A stretch of 64,000 nucleotides of DNA from CAZYJR01 sp964647905. GTDB lineage: Bacteria > Desulfobacterota > DSM-4660 > Desulfatiglandales > HGW-15. Where the stretch lies: NCBI GenBank assembly GCA_964647905.1, contig CAZYJR010000001.1, positions 1-64,000 on the forward strand, given 5' to 3'. Positions 51,660 through 60,030 of this stretch are shown here, in pieces. The notes beneath the pieces are model-generated. The model saw only the letters and a program-made list of their open reading frames with translations. It did no database searches and was not told the origin of the DNA. The position numbers and the translations under genes are program-made. Position 1 is the stretch's first letter; each line of letters begins with the position of its first letter.

Positions 51660-52334
51660 TCAACCCCCTGAAGCCGGCTCGCGGGGAAGGGTTATGAGCA
51701 ATTCCCCGGCATCCTGCCGGATCTCGAGCCCGGCGTCCAGGGCCCGGGCGAAGGCCTTTTCGCGCTCGGAAGGGAAGGGGGCCTCTCCACCTGACAACGC
51801 GGTCCCCTCCAGCCCCTGGATCATGATCGCCGCCCCCTGGTCCCGCTTCTCGGAAGAGAGGACGATTTTCCCCGAGGCCTGTGCACGGTCCATAGCGTAA
51901 AGGAGGCAAAACCACAAGAGGCTCAAGAGAAAGAACGGGTTGGTGATTATCGTTGCGGTTGAGTCTCTTGCGGCCACTTCCACCTCCACCCCTTCTGCAG
52001 CCGCGGTCCTGGCGAACAACGCGGCCGCGAGTTTCAGGTGCTCTTCCACTTGCACGCTCTTTGCCGGTTCGTCCACGCTGTGTGCGAAGGCGTTCATGTT
52101 TCGAGTGATCCCGTCGGCCCGGTGGACCTGCTGGAGGATCCCCTCCCCGAGCTGCTTGAGCCGGTCGGGGTTCAAGGGCTTTCCCTTCTCCGCCATGGCG
52201 AAAAAGTCCTGCATCAGGCCGGCGTTTTCGTACATGATTGCGACTGCATTTCGGATCTCGTGGGAGATTGAGGCGGAAACGCTTCCGAAGCAGCGGAGTC
52301 CTTCCTCGCCCAATATACGCCAATCCTCGTTCAT
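51660..52334 (-). CDS. Histidine-kinase-like protein with degenerate ATP-binding domain
   Basis: 224 residues. The phosphoacceptor helix is intact (H25 in SASISHEIRNAV), but the catalytic part lacks a recognisable N box (NPFFLLSLLWFCLLYAMDRA has no NLLxNA Asn) and has no DxGxG or GTGLGL boxes. It may act as a phosphotransfer or scaffold protein rather than a kinase. It overlaps the preceding regulator by one base (TAATG). Confidence 0.8.
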   Translation of the reverse strand: MNEDWRILGEEGLRCFGSVSASISHEIRNAVAIMYENAGLMQDFFAMAEKGKPLNPDRLKQLGEGILQQVHRADGITRNMNAFAHSVDEPAKSVQVEEHLKLAAALFARTAAAEGVEVEVAARDSTATIITNPFFLLSLLWFCLLYAMDRAQASGKIVLSSEKRDQGAAIMIQGLEGTALSGGEAPFPSEREKAFARALDAGLEIRQDAGELLITLPREPASGG

Positions 52335-52705
52335 TACCCGCTTCCCTTCTCATCCATCGCGTGTTTCATCCTGTAGATCAAGTCGTCGATGTGAACCGGC
52401 TTGACCAGGTAATACTCTTCCCCGGCCTCTGCGGCTCCCGCCCGGTAGTCTTCCTCGGATCCGTGGCCGGTCATGAATATGAACTTCATGTCCGGCTGTT
52501 TGGCGGCCAGCAGCTTCTTGAGCTCGATCCCGCTCTGGCCCGGGATTCGGACATCCAGCAGGGCAAGGTCATAGCGATCCTGGTCCGCCTTATCCAGGGC
52601 CTGCTTGCCGGTGGTGGCCCAGTCCGCCTCGATCCCGCGCAGGGCGAGCCTCTCGGCCAGGGTGGAGACCAGCTCCTCCTCATCGTCAACCAGTAGTACG
52701 CGCAT
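52334..52705 (-). CDS. Response regulator, receiver only
   Basis: 123 residues: a single receiver with D7-D8, D51 in LALLDVRIP, T in IFMTGHG and K in LVKPV. No output domain. It lies between the membrane kinase and the degenerate kinase, overlapping the latter by one base, so it may pass phosphate between them. Confidence 0.93.
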   Translation of the reverse strand: MRVLLVDDEEELVSTLAERLALRGIEADWATTGKQALDKADQDRYDLALLDVRIPGQSGIELKKLLAAKQPDMKFIFMTGHGSEEDYRAGAAEAGEEYYLVKPVHIDDLIYRMKHAMDEKGSG

Positions 52706-52721
52706 GGTCCCTGCTCCTCCT

Positions 52722-54449
52722 TCACTGTTTGGAGGGGTCGAGGGGCAGGCGGATGTGGAACGTGGTCCCCTTTCCCGGCGTACTCTCCACTCCCATTCGG
52801 CCCCCGAGCTTCTGCACCAGGCCGTAGGTTATGGAAAGGCCCAGTCCCGTCCCCCCTCTACCGCTCTTGGTGGTGAAAAAGGGCTCGAAGACGTGCTTGA
52901 GCTCTTCTTCGCTCATGCCGCACCCGTCGTCCGTGACTCGGATGTCCACGGCTCCGGCGCCTTCGGCGCTTGCCCTTACCTGGAGCCGGCCGCCGTCCTC
53001 CATGGCTTCGAAGGCGTTGTTGAACAGGTTGAGCAGTATCTCCTGGAGCTTGCTCTTGTCGCTGACCACCTGCGACACTTCTTCAGGGATCTCGATGTCG
53101 ATGGTTATGGAGCGGTACTCCGATTCTTTCCCCAGGAAATCAAGGACCTCGCGAACCACTTCCTCGATGTCGAGCTCCTTGAACTCCACGTCGGTCTGGC
53201 GGGCGAAGTCCAGGAGACGGCGCGTGATAATGCTGCAGCGCTCCACACTCTTGATGATGATGTCCACCAGTCCAAGGAGCTTGTCATCCCGAGCATATGC
53301 CTCCTTGATCAAAAAGTAATCTTTTATGAGGCCCGCTTTTTCATTTATGATAGCTAGAGGATTATTTATTTCATGCGCTACTCCAGCCGAAAGACGGCCT
53401 ATAGTTGCCATCTTATTGCTGTATTCAAGCTGATGAAGAGCGGTGAGGCGCCTTTGGTCGGCCTGGTAGATGCGGTTGACCAGGTAGGTGGCCCCTCCCA
53501 GTATGACCACCAGGATCACGGCCACGCTGACCGCAAGGAACCCGATGAGCTGGTCCCGGGTGTGGTACCAGGGCTCCATGAGCTCCCGCTTGGGCTTCAC
53601 TATGGTCAGTATAAAGGGCGTCTCTTCTATGTAGGCATACCCCACCAGGAGCCGCTGTCCGTCAGGGGTGGCTTCCTCTATCACCCGTGTGTGAAGGGCG
53701 TACTCGGGTACCGGGAGCCTGGATTTCTCCAGGACCTCTCCCTGATACCGGCCCGGGGTTTGCACTATTCCCTTCCTGTTTATCAGGCACGCCTCGCCCC
53801 GGGCGCTCACTTCCACCTGGGAGAGGATTTCCTGGAACCGTTCAGTGTCCAGGGTGGCCCTCAGCACGAAAAAGCTCCCGTTGGGCAGCATACGCTTCAC
53901 CGCAATGACCATGTGTGGGACCTTGCGGTAGCCGAGGAACACGTCGCTAATGTAAAGCCCCTTTTCAAGGACGGCGTCGAACCACTCCTGGTCCCCGTAG
54001 TTCCTGCCTTCCAGCTTGTAAGGGCCCACGTACGTCCTTTGATTGCCCAGGGGATCGATAACCCCCAGGTCCACGAAGCCCCCGAAGCTCGCCTTTAGGC
54101 CTTCGAGCACCTCCCGTATCCGATCGTGCTCGTTCAATTCCTTGAACGTGTTGTCGCGGGCTATAAACTCCAGGGCGGAGCGCCTTTCCCTGAGATAATA
54201 GGTGACTGTCCTGCGTGTGTTCGAGGCAAGGCGTGCGGTTCGGAGGGCTATCTCCTGCTCAATGGCCTCCCTTGTCACTCGGTAGTCGATGAAGGCCATG
54301 GTGATCAAGGGGACGAGCACCACGGCCGAGGCGAGGAAGACCGCAAGCTTCCACATCCGCGAAAAATTGAACATATAGCGGAATGGGCCGGCTGAGTCTT
54401 TCTCGTGGACCCAGAAGCTCGGTTTCAGCCTTTTTATCCAAGGGCTCAT
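52722..54449 (-). CDS. Membrane histidine kinase with periplasmic dCache sensor
   Basis: 575 residues. TM1 (about 34-56) and TM2 (301-325) enclose a dCache domain (60-300, with FVDLGVIDPLGNQRTYVGPY and the small-ligand-like GRNYGDQEWFDAVLEKG). HisKA has H359 in GVAHEINNPLA; HATPase boxes NLFNNAFEAM, DDGCGM and GTGLGL are intact. Two receiver genes follow, so they are the likely partners. The signal may be a sulphur compound, given the upstream TauE/SafE gene, but that is inference. Confidence 0.93.
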   Translation of the reverse strand: MSPWIKRLKPSFWVHEKDSAGPFRYMFNFSRMWKLAVFLASAVVLVPLITMAFIDYRVTREAIEQEIALRTARLASNTRRTVTYYLRERRSALEFIARDNTFKELNEHDRIREVLEGLKASFGGFVDLGVIDPLGNQRTYVGPYKLEGRNYGDQEWFDAVLEKGLYISDVFLGYRKVPHMVIAVKRMLPNGSFFVLRATLDTERFQEILSQVEVSARGEACLINRKGIVQTPGRYQGEVLEKSRLPVPEYALHTRVIEEATPDGQRLLVGYAYIEETPFILTIVKPKRELMEPWYHTRDQLIGFLAVSVAVILVVILGGATYLVNRIYQADQRRLTALHQLEYSNKMATIGRLSAGVAHEINNPLAIINEKAGLIKDYFLIKEAYARDDKLLGLVDIIIKSVERCSIITRRLLDFARQTDVEFKELDIEEVVREVLDFLGKESEYRSITIDIEIPEEVSQVVSDKSKLQEILLNLFNNAFEAMEDGGRLQVRASAEGAGAVDIRVTDDGCGMSEEELKHVFEPFFTTKSGRGGTGLGLSITYGLVQKLGGRMGVESTPGKGTTFHIRLPLDPSKQ

Positions 54450-54519
54450 GATTGGGCATCACCCGAGTAAGGGGTTTCAAGGTTGTCTTCGCCCGCTCGA
54501 GGGCCCTTGGCGTTCCCCG

Positions 54520-54948
54520 CTAGTGGCCGACCGCCAGCAGGCCGCTTGCAGCCAGCGCCAGGATGGCCACCTCGATCAGTGCGAGCACGGCATAGACATA
54601 GTCCTTCCGCCTCATCAGGAGGGGGACTATTGCAACATAGCACACAATCGTGACCCCGGCCAGAATGACTATGCCCACGAAGTTGATGAAATCACCGTAA
54701 CCCAGCTTTCCTAGCCAAGTCCATCCCCCGTGGGCCCCGATCTCTTCCAGATAGTCGTGGACCCCCATGCTCCAATACCGGGGGATCTCCTCCAGGGGTA
54801 TAAAGGGCTTCATTATGCCGAAGACATACAGCGCGAAGGTAATGAATAGAATAAACAGGCCTACGTACATCCCTTTTTCCAGTACCGCGGCATATAGGAC
54901 TTGCTCTGGACCCGCCTCGAGGCCGGTCACTTTTTCTTGCTCTTCCAT
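54520..54948 (-). CDS. Small membrane protein, possibly DUF1634 family
   Basis: 142 residues with three membrane segments (about 26-46, 87-110 and 118-138). Position directly after a TauE/SafE permease and the general pattern suggest DUF1634, which often accompanies such permeases; I am not certain. It may be an accessory subunit of the transporter. Confidence 0.6.
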   Translation of the reverse strand: MEEQEKVTGLEAGPEQVLYAAVLEKGMYVGLFILFITFALYVFGIMKPFIPLEEIPRYWSMGVHDYLEEIGAHGGWTWLGKLGYGDFINFVGIVILAGVTIVCYVAIVPLLMRRKDYVYAVLALIEVAILALAASGLLAVGH

Positions 54949-55006
54949 GATGCCTCTCTTCCTCCCTTTTCGCCGGCCCCCGGACAGAAGAGTCCGGGGA
55001 GGCGGT

Positions 55007-55972
55007 TCATCCTATACCCAGCCCCTTCAAGAAGGCCTTGAGCCCTGCAAAGGCCAGCATGCCTATTACAATCCACCTGACCAAGGTCGGCTTGGCCACC
55101 GCGAGGAGCCTGACTCCCACGAACGAGCCCAGCATGATTCCCACAATGGAAGGGATTACCATCATGGGGATCACGCACCCCTGGTTTACATAAATCCAGG
55201 CGGCGGATGTGTCGGTAATGGACAGCAGGAACTTGCTCGTGGCCACCGAGATCTTGAGCGGGGCCCCCATCACCAGGTTCAGCACAGGTATGTTGGCCCA
55301 TCCGGCACCAAGCCCGAACATGCCCGCCATTACGCCGATTATGACGAAAAGACCCAGACCCAGCGGGGTGCGATGGATCTTCCACGGGACAGTCTTGGCT
55401 GTGGTCCTTTCGTAGTAAATACCGTAGATCCGAAGTGCGCTGGAGAGGCGGTCCGGCTCCGAGACCTCGGGAAACTCGCTCTTCTTTGCCGTCAGCATCA
55501 GCACGCAGATCCCGAGGATGGTCGCACCGAGGGAAATCTGTACGATATTGGTGGGGAGGGCCAGTCCGATCATCGCCCCTATGATGGCGCAGGTCGAGGC
55601 GATCAGGGCCACAGGAATGGCAAGCCTTAGGCTCGCCAGGTTCATCTTGAGGAGCCCAGGCCCGGCCGCCAGCGCTCCTGACAAGGCCACAAGGAGGCCC
55701 GTTCCCCTGACGAAGTCGAGGTGAAAAGGGAAGAAACCGCTGATTATGGGTACGAACAAGACCCCGCCGCCCACGCCTCCCAGCACGGCGAGGATGCCCA
55801 TGACCAGGGTGACTATGAACAGGGTAAGCGGCCAGAACCACCAGGAGTGGGCACTCGAACCTTCCGCCGCAGACTGGGCCCCGGCCGCCAAGGCGGGGTG
55901 GGCCTGCAGGAGCAGTGCCCCGGCAGCTATGCCCGCCACGGCCGCCAAAGGCCAGATCCTTTCCATTCTCAT
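55007..55972 (-). CDS. TauE/SafE-family anion permease
   Basis: 321 residues with a signal-like first segment (8-30) and about eight membrane segments. Repeated motifs VLGGVGGGVLFVPI and MFGLGAGWANIPVLNLVMGAPLKISVATSKF are typical of TauE/SafE. The family exports sulphite, sulphoacetate or related anions. First gene of the leftward operon; the sigma-54 activator gene at 56239 is divergent from it. Confidence 0.9.
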   Translation of the reverse strand: MRMERIWPLAAVAGIAAGALLLQAHPALAAGAQSAAEGSSAHSWWFWPLTLFIVTLVMGILAVLGGVGGGVLFVPIISGFFPFHLDFVRGTGLLVALSGALAAGPGLLKMNLASLRLAIPVALIASTCAIIGAMIGLALPTNIVQISLGATILGICVLMLTAKKSEFPEVSEPDRLSSALRIYGIYYERTTAKTVPWKIHRTPLGLGLFVIIGVMAGMFGLGAGWANIPVLNLVMGAPLKISVATSKFLLSITDTSAAWIYVNQGCVIPMMVIPSIVGIMLGSFVGVRLLAVAKPTLVRWIVIGMLAFAGLKAFLKGLGIG

Positions 55973-56051
55973 CTCACACCTCCGCTTTCAGAGTCCGTTT
56001 TCCGACCACAAGGATAGTAGACCGTTTCCGTTGGATTCGGCGGACCGATCA

Positions 56052-56106
56052 GTTTCATTTTGAAACAGTCTTGACTCTTTTACCGGGACAGGCAAGAATA
56101 GTCAAG
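56052..56106. promoter_or_regulatory. Two inverted repeats between tauE-like and sigma-54 activator genes
   Basis: GTTTCA-TTT-TGAAAC (56052-56066) is a perfect dyad of the kind bound by sigma-54 activators. CTTGACT (56070-56076) pairs with AGTCAAG (56100-56106). The rest of 55973-56238 has no sigma-54 promoter with correct spacing that I can find. Confidence 0.5.
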
Positions 56107-56238
56107 TGATAAGTGCTATGGAAGTACTTGCAAAGCATGCTTCCTACATGGTACGATTTGACTCATGACAAATTTTGAACCATTTCGAAATACCGTTGCG
56201 CTACTTCTTCCGGTCCTGACCCGGGTGAGAGGTGAGTC

Positions 56239-57648
56239 TTGACAAGGATGAATCAGTTCCCACTGATACGCGGGCTGCTGGAAGACCCGCTGTCCCTCGA
56301 GGACCTGCTGGACGAGATCCCCTTGGGATTGGCCGTGCTGGACCCCGAGCGGCGCCTGGTCTTCATGAACCGATCCTTGGAGGCCCTCTGCGGGGTGTCC
56401 AGGTCCGAGGTCAAAGGGATCCCGTGCGCTCATATCCTGAGGAGCAGGCTGTGTGTCCACGGGTGCCCGGCCCGCGCCCAGCGCCAGGGCGGGGAACCGC
56501 AGTGCATGGAGAGCGATCTGATAACGCGCGAGCGCGTGCGCGTGCCCGTGCGAGTCACCCTGGGTGTATTGCCCGGAAAGGGCGGCAGGGTCGGGGGATT
56601 CCTGGAGGCGGTGGAAGACCTCAGGGGGGTTCAGAGGGTGAACGGGAGGGACTCGCCCGCGTATGGATTCGGCGAGATAGTGGGGAAGAGCCCGGAGATG
56701 GAAAGGGTCTTCCGGATGCTGCCCGCCATAGCCGGGAGCGACTCCTCCGTCCTGATAACAGGCGAGACCGGCACGGGAAAGGACTTGGTGGCCGAAGCGA
56801 TGCACCGGACCTCCGAGCGTGCAAGAGGGCCGTTCATCAAGGTAAACTGCGGGGCCCTCCCGGAGACCCTTCTGGAATCCGAGCTCTTCGGCCACAGTAA
56901 GGGCGCTTTTACAGGGGCGGTGGAGAGCAAGCCGGGCCGATTTCGAATGGCGCACAACGGTACCATATATCTGACGGAGATAGGGGATTTGCCTCTGGCC
57001 CTCCAGGTGAAGCTCCTGACGTTCCTCGACGACCAGGTGGTGTACCCCTTGGGCAGCAGCCGGGGGTTTCAGGCCAACGTGCGGATCATTGCGGCCACCC
57101 ACCGCGACCTGGGGCTCATGGTCCAGTACGGCAAATTCAGGGAAGACCTCTTGTTCAGGCTGAACGTGGTGCGAATTCACTTGCCTCCGTTGAGGGAGAG
57201 AGGCGAGGATATAAGGCTACTTCTGGATCACTTCAGGGCCTTTTTCTCCAAGCGTTCCGGGAAGGATATCACCGGGATTTCCAAGGGGGCCCTGGAGTTT
57301 CTCCAGTCCTACCAGTATCCGGGAAACGTCAGGGAGCTTCGTAACATAGTGGAGTATACGGTTACAATTTGCCCGGGCGGGGAAATCAGGCGGTCCCACC
57401 TCCCTGCGTATCTCTTCGAGCCCCAGGCGGGCCAAGGCGGCGGGGAGCAGGCCGCGTTCCCTCAGCCTCTCCAGGACCTTGGGTCGGAGCAGCCCCACGG
57501 GGAGGAGAGCTGGGCCGCCATGGAGAGGAAGATGATCCTGGACGCACTGGTGCGATCCCGTGGGCGCAGGGGCAAGGCTGCGGAGATCCTGGGGTGGGGG
57601 CGGAGTACGCTATGGCGTAAGATGAAGCATTATGGTATTGACGCATAA
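56239..57648 (+). CDS. Sigma-54-dependent transcriptional activator with PAS domain
   Basis: 469 residues. PAS (about 22-130) with four cysteines (C63, C72, C76, C89) that could bind a metal cluster; AAA+ domain (145-385) with Walker A GETGTGKD (175-182), GAFTGA loop (223-228), and R-finger region LPPLRERGEDI; Fis-type HTH (about 430-465, GKAAEILGWGRSTLWRKM). It opens sigma-54 promoters; the best candidate is at 58555. TTG 56239 has AGAGGTGA upstream; ATG 56248 is the alternative. Confidence 0.93.
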   Translation: MTRMNQFPLIRGLLEDPLSLEDLLDEIPLGLAVLDPERRLVFMNRSLEALCGVSRSEVKGIPCAHILRSRLCVHGCPARAQRQGGEPQCMESDLITRERVRVPVRVTLGVLPGKGGRVGGFLEAVEDLRGVQRVNGRDSPAYGFGEIVGKSPEMERVFRMLPAIAGSDSSVLITGETGTGKDLVAEAMHRTSERARGPFIKVNCGALPETLLESELFGHSKGAFTGAVESKPGRFRMAHNGTIYLTEIGDLPLALQVKLLTFLDDQVVYPLGSSRGFQANVRIIAATHRDLGLMVQYGKFREDLLFRLNVVRIHLPPLRERGEDIRLLLDHFRAFFSKRSGKDITGISKGALEFLQSYQYPGNVRELRNIVEYTVTICPGGEIRRSHLPAYLFEPQAGQGGGEQAAFPQPLQDLGSEQPHGEESWAAMERKMILDALVRSRGRRGKAAEILGWGRSTLWRKMKHYGIDA

Positions 57649-57663
57649 AGGCGGCGGGTGCGG

Positions 57664-58026
57664 ATGGCTAAACGCGTGATAATTCCATTGCACCGAAACG
57701 ATGTGGCGCCCCGGTTCGACATGGCCACAGAGGTTAGGAGCGTCCTGTTGGGGGAGGGAGGAGAGCCGCTGGAGGAGAAGAACGTTGTCTTGCAGGAGTC
57801 CTCGGCCGAGAAGCTGTGCCACTTGATTCTGACCGAGGCGGCACGTGTGGTGATTTGCGGCGGTATTGAGGATGAATTCTTCAGGTATCTGGAGTGGAAG
57901 GGAATCCAGGTCTTTGACAGTGTAATGGGTCCTGCGGACAAGGCCCTGGAGAGGCTTGTGAATGGGACCCTGGCCGGCGGCGCCGACCTCTTCGACACCG
58001 GGCGGCCGGCGGAGAAGGATTCCTAG
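57664..58026 (+). CDS. NifX/NifB-type dinitrogenase-cofactor-domain protein
   Basis: 120 residues. RVIIPLHRNDVAPRFDMATEV and VVICGGIEDEFFRYLEWKGIQVFD fit the NifX/NafY/iron-molybdenum-cofactor-binding domain. Many such proteins lie outside nif clusters and their role is unclear. It starts 15 nt after the sigma-54 activator gene and 22 nt before a receiver gene. Confidence 0.82.
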   Translation: MAKRVIIPLHRNDVAPRFDMATEVRSVLLGEGGEPLEEKNVVLQESSAEKLCHLILTEAARVVICGGIEDEFFRYLEWKGIQVFDSVMGPADKALERLVNGTLAGGADLFDTGRPAEKDS

Positions 58027-58048
58027 ACGGGGTGAAAGGGGCGGATTT

Positions 58049-58453
58049 ATGGGAGGAGATGTGCGTGTGCTTCTGGTGGACGACGAGGAGGATTTCGCAG
58101 AGACCCTCGCCGAGCGCTTGGAACTGCGCGGGTTCAGGGTTCGGACCGCACCGGACGGGGAGACCGCACTCGGGGTGGTGCAGGGCGAACCACCGGACGC
58201 GGTGATCCTGGACATCAGGCTGCCGGGGCTGGACGGCTTCGATGTCCTCGGTAAGCTGGCCGAAGATCACCCCGGGCTGCCGGTGATCCTCCTGACCGGG
58301 CAGGGCTCGACGCGTGAAGGCATGGAGGGGATGCGCCTCGGGGCCTATGATTTCATGGTCAAGCCCCTGGATATAGAGCTGCTGGTGGACAAGATCAACC
58401 AGGCGGTGAGGGCGGCGGGGTCGCGGGACGATGGTCCGAGTGATGATTCGTGA
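58049..58453 (+). CDS. Response regulator, receiver only
   Basis: 134 residues. Receiver with D11-D12, D55 in AVILDIRLP, T in ILLTGQG and K105 in FMVKPLD; a short acidic tail. Third gene of the sigma-54 activator operon. The ATG at 58049 avoids the overlap with the preceding gene that an upstream frame start would create. Confidence 0.92.
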   Translation: MGGDVRVLLVDDEEDFAETLAERLELRGFRVRTAPDGETALGVVQGEPPDAVILDIRLPGLDGFDVLGKLAEDHPGLPVILLTGQGSTREGMEGMRLGAYDFMVKPLDIELLVDKINQAVRAAGSRDDGPSDDS

Positions 58454-58491
58454 CGTTTCGTTATGTATCACAACATTTGTATCGAAACGTC
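58452..58491. promoter_or_regulatory. Enhancer-like dyad upstream of the sigma-54 promoter
   Basis: GACGTTTCG (58452-58460) and CGAAACGTC (58483-58491) are perfect 9-nt inverted copies 22 nt apart. They lie 64-103 nt upstream of the -24 element, a usual distance for an activator site. The GTTTCG/CGAAAC core resembles the GTTTCA/TGAAAC dyad near 56052. A second perfect inverted repeat, GTTGGCC (58512-58518) with GGCCAAC (58522-58528), lies closer to the promoter. Confidence 0.65.
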
Positions 58492-58554
58492 TTTAATTGA
58501 TTCATGGATCCGTTGGCCTGCGGCCAACTCCTTGAAAATACATGGTGGTAATGC

Positions 58555-58570
58555 TGGCACCTTTCTTGCT
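58555..58570 (+). promoter_or_regulatory. Sigma-54 (RpoN) promoter
   Basis: TGGCACCTTTCTTGCT matches the -24/-12 consensus, with GG and GC exactly 10 nt apart. It faces the operon starting at 58642. A sigma-54 activator gene lies about 1 kb upstream. Confidence 0.88.
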
Positions 58571-58641
58571 CGAATAGGGTTTGAGACTCTGGATCGGCCT
58601 CGCGCAAGGGAGGCCGCAAGACCTGAAAGAGGGAGGGAGAT

Positions 58642-58929
58642 ATGGGCCAGCTTATGAAGAGGTTGGAAAAAGTCTTTGCCGCCTCTGCATTCGCAGAGTC
58701 GGGGGAGCAACAGGAAGCCAGGGAGATTGCCGGGATTCCGAGCAGCAGGCAGGCGGGGCTCGGCTGGGATCGCGTCTTTGCCGCGGCGGCGTTCGCAGAG
58801 GCCGGGTGCCCGGAGCACGCCTTGGAGTTCATGGGCGCCCGACGACCAGAGGCCAGGACCCTCACTGACTTCCTGGAGACGGTAGGGCTCGGTGATGTAC
58901 GGATCTGTTACGGGTTGGCCGAGATCTGA
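58642..58929 (+). CDS. Small protein with two AFAEAG-type repeats
   Basis: 95 residues, no known domain. Two copies of a motif: VFAASAFAESGEQQEAREI (11-29) and VFAAAAFAEAGCPEHALEF (45-63). A similar segment ends the two receiver proteins encoded just downstream. The helical repeats may be a docking surface shared by the operon's products. First gene after the sigma-54 promoter; AGGGAGGGAG precedes its ATG. Confidence 0.75.
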   Translation: MGQLMKRLEKVFAASAFAESGEQQEAREIAGIPSSRQAGLGWDRVFAAAAFAEAGCPEHALEFMGARRPEARTLTDFLETVGLGDVRICYGLAEI

Positions 58930-58950
58930 GACGGCTGGAGACGTTCACCC

Positions 58951-59484
58951 ATGTCCGCGGAACAAGGGACGCTTCTCATAATCGAGGCCGGAACGGCCTT
59001 TTGTCAGGCCCTGACGGAACGGTTGGAATCCGAGCGGTACCGTGTGGTAGTGGCCGGGAGGGGCGGGGATGCCAAGAGGGCCCTCAGGCGGAGCGACATC
59101 GATGTAGTGCTCCTGGGACTCCATAACCTGAAGCGGGATGGACTCGCCCTCCTCAGAATTATAAAGAGGGTGAGGCCTCTTACCGAGGTCATCCTGATCA
59201 ACACTTGGGAGCAGCTCTCGCTCAGTATGGAGGGAATGAGGCTAGGGGCCTTCGACGATTTCCTCGTGCCCGTCGATATCCAGGCCATGATCCGCAGGAT
59301 CAGGGAGGCCTGCCTGCGGAAGCGCTCAGGGGAAGCGAGCGTACGAGGGATACTGGGCTCTTACCGGGACGCCATGGCTGCCTGTGCCTTTGCCGAGGCC
59401 GGGGAACCGGACATGGCGAGGGAGCTGTTGAAGGAAGGTGTTCGCGGCAGGGCCTCGCGGACAGATGACAAGGGCAACCGATGA
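58951..59484 (+). CDS. Pseudo-receiver protein lacking the phosphoacceptor Asp
   Basis: 177 residues with a receiver-like fold, but the Asp of the usual LLD motif is G56 (VVLLGLHNL), the acidic pair is only E12, and the conserved Lys before Pro is V106 (FLVPVD). It cannot be phosphorylated in the normal way. The tail (139-160, YRDAMAACAFAEAG) carries the motif of the neighbouring small protein. Probably a constitutive signalling partner or sensor of another ligand. Confidence 0.85.
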   Translation: MSAEQGTLLIIEAGTAFCQALTERLESERYRVVVAGRGGDAKRALRRSDIDVVLLGLHNLKRDGLALLRIIKRVRPLTEVILINTWEQLSLSMEGMRLGAFDDFLVPVDIQAMIRRIREACLRKRSGEASVRGILGSYRDAMAACAFAEAGEPDMARELLKEGVRGRASRTDDKGNR

Positions 59485-59566
59485 TTCACCCTTGTGCGGC
59501 CGGCGGCCTCGAGCCGTGCGGGACAAGCGGGCGGGCAAGGGGCGAACCCCAGCCAAGGAGCAACCC

Positions 59567-60022
59567 ATGGAACAGATCAAGATACTGCTGGTCGATGATG
59601 AAGAGGAATTCGTAAATACACTCAAGGAGCGGATCCAGCTCAGGGACCTGGGGCCTGATGTGGCCTTCAACGGAGAGCAGGCCCTCAAGTTGGTCAATGA
59701 CGAGGTCCCGGACGTGATGGTCCTGGACCTCAGGATGCCGGGGATCGACGGCCTGGAGGTCCTGGACAGGGTGAAGAAGGCCTACCCCGAGGTCCAGGTG
59801 ATCATCCTGACCGGGCACGGCACTGAGAAGGACGAGAAGGAGGCCAAACGCCTGGGAGCGTTCAAGTACCTCCAGAAGCCGGTGGATGTGGAGAAGCTGG
59901 TAAAGACGATCCACCAAGCATACAAGAACAAGTTCCAGAGCGCAATGACGGCTACGGCCTTCGCCGAAGAAGGGGACTACGACACCGCCCGGGAGATAAT
60001 GGAGGATGAGGGGAACAAGTAG
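59567..60022 (+). CDS. Response regulator with AFAEEG tail
   Basis: 151 residues. Receiver complete: D10-D11, D54 in MVLDLRMP, T in IILTGHG and K104 in LQKPVD. The C-terminal segment (124-146, SAMTATAFAEEGDYDTAREIM) repeats the motif found in the two preceding genes. ATG 59567 follows CCAAGGAG. Last gene of the sigma-54 operon, 8 nt from the convergent cobJ. Confidence 0.93.
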   Translation: MEQIKILLVDDEEEFVNTLKERIQLRDLGPDVAFNGEQALKLVNDEVPDVMVLDLRMPGIDGLEVLDRVKKAYPEVQVIILTGHGTEKDEKEAKRLGAFKYLQKPVDVEKLVKTIHQAYKNKFQSAMTATAFAEEGDYDTAREIMEDEGNK

Positions 60023-60030
60023 GTCGGGTG

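Noticed and set aside
55973..56238. Sigma-54 promoter in the tauE/activator intergenic region
   Set aside because: Candidate GG...GC pairs are 8 or 11 nt apart rather than 10, so they do not fit.
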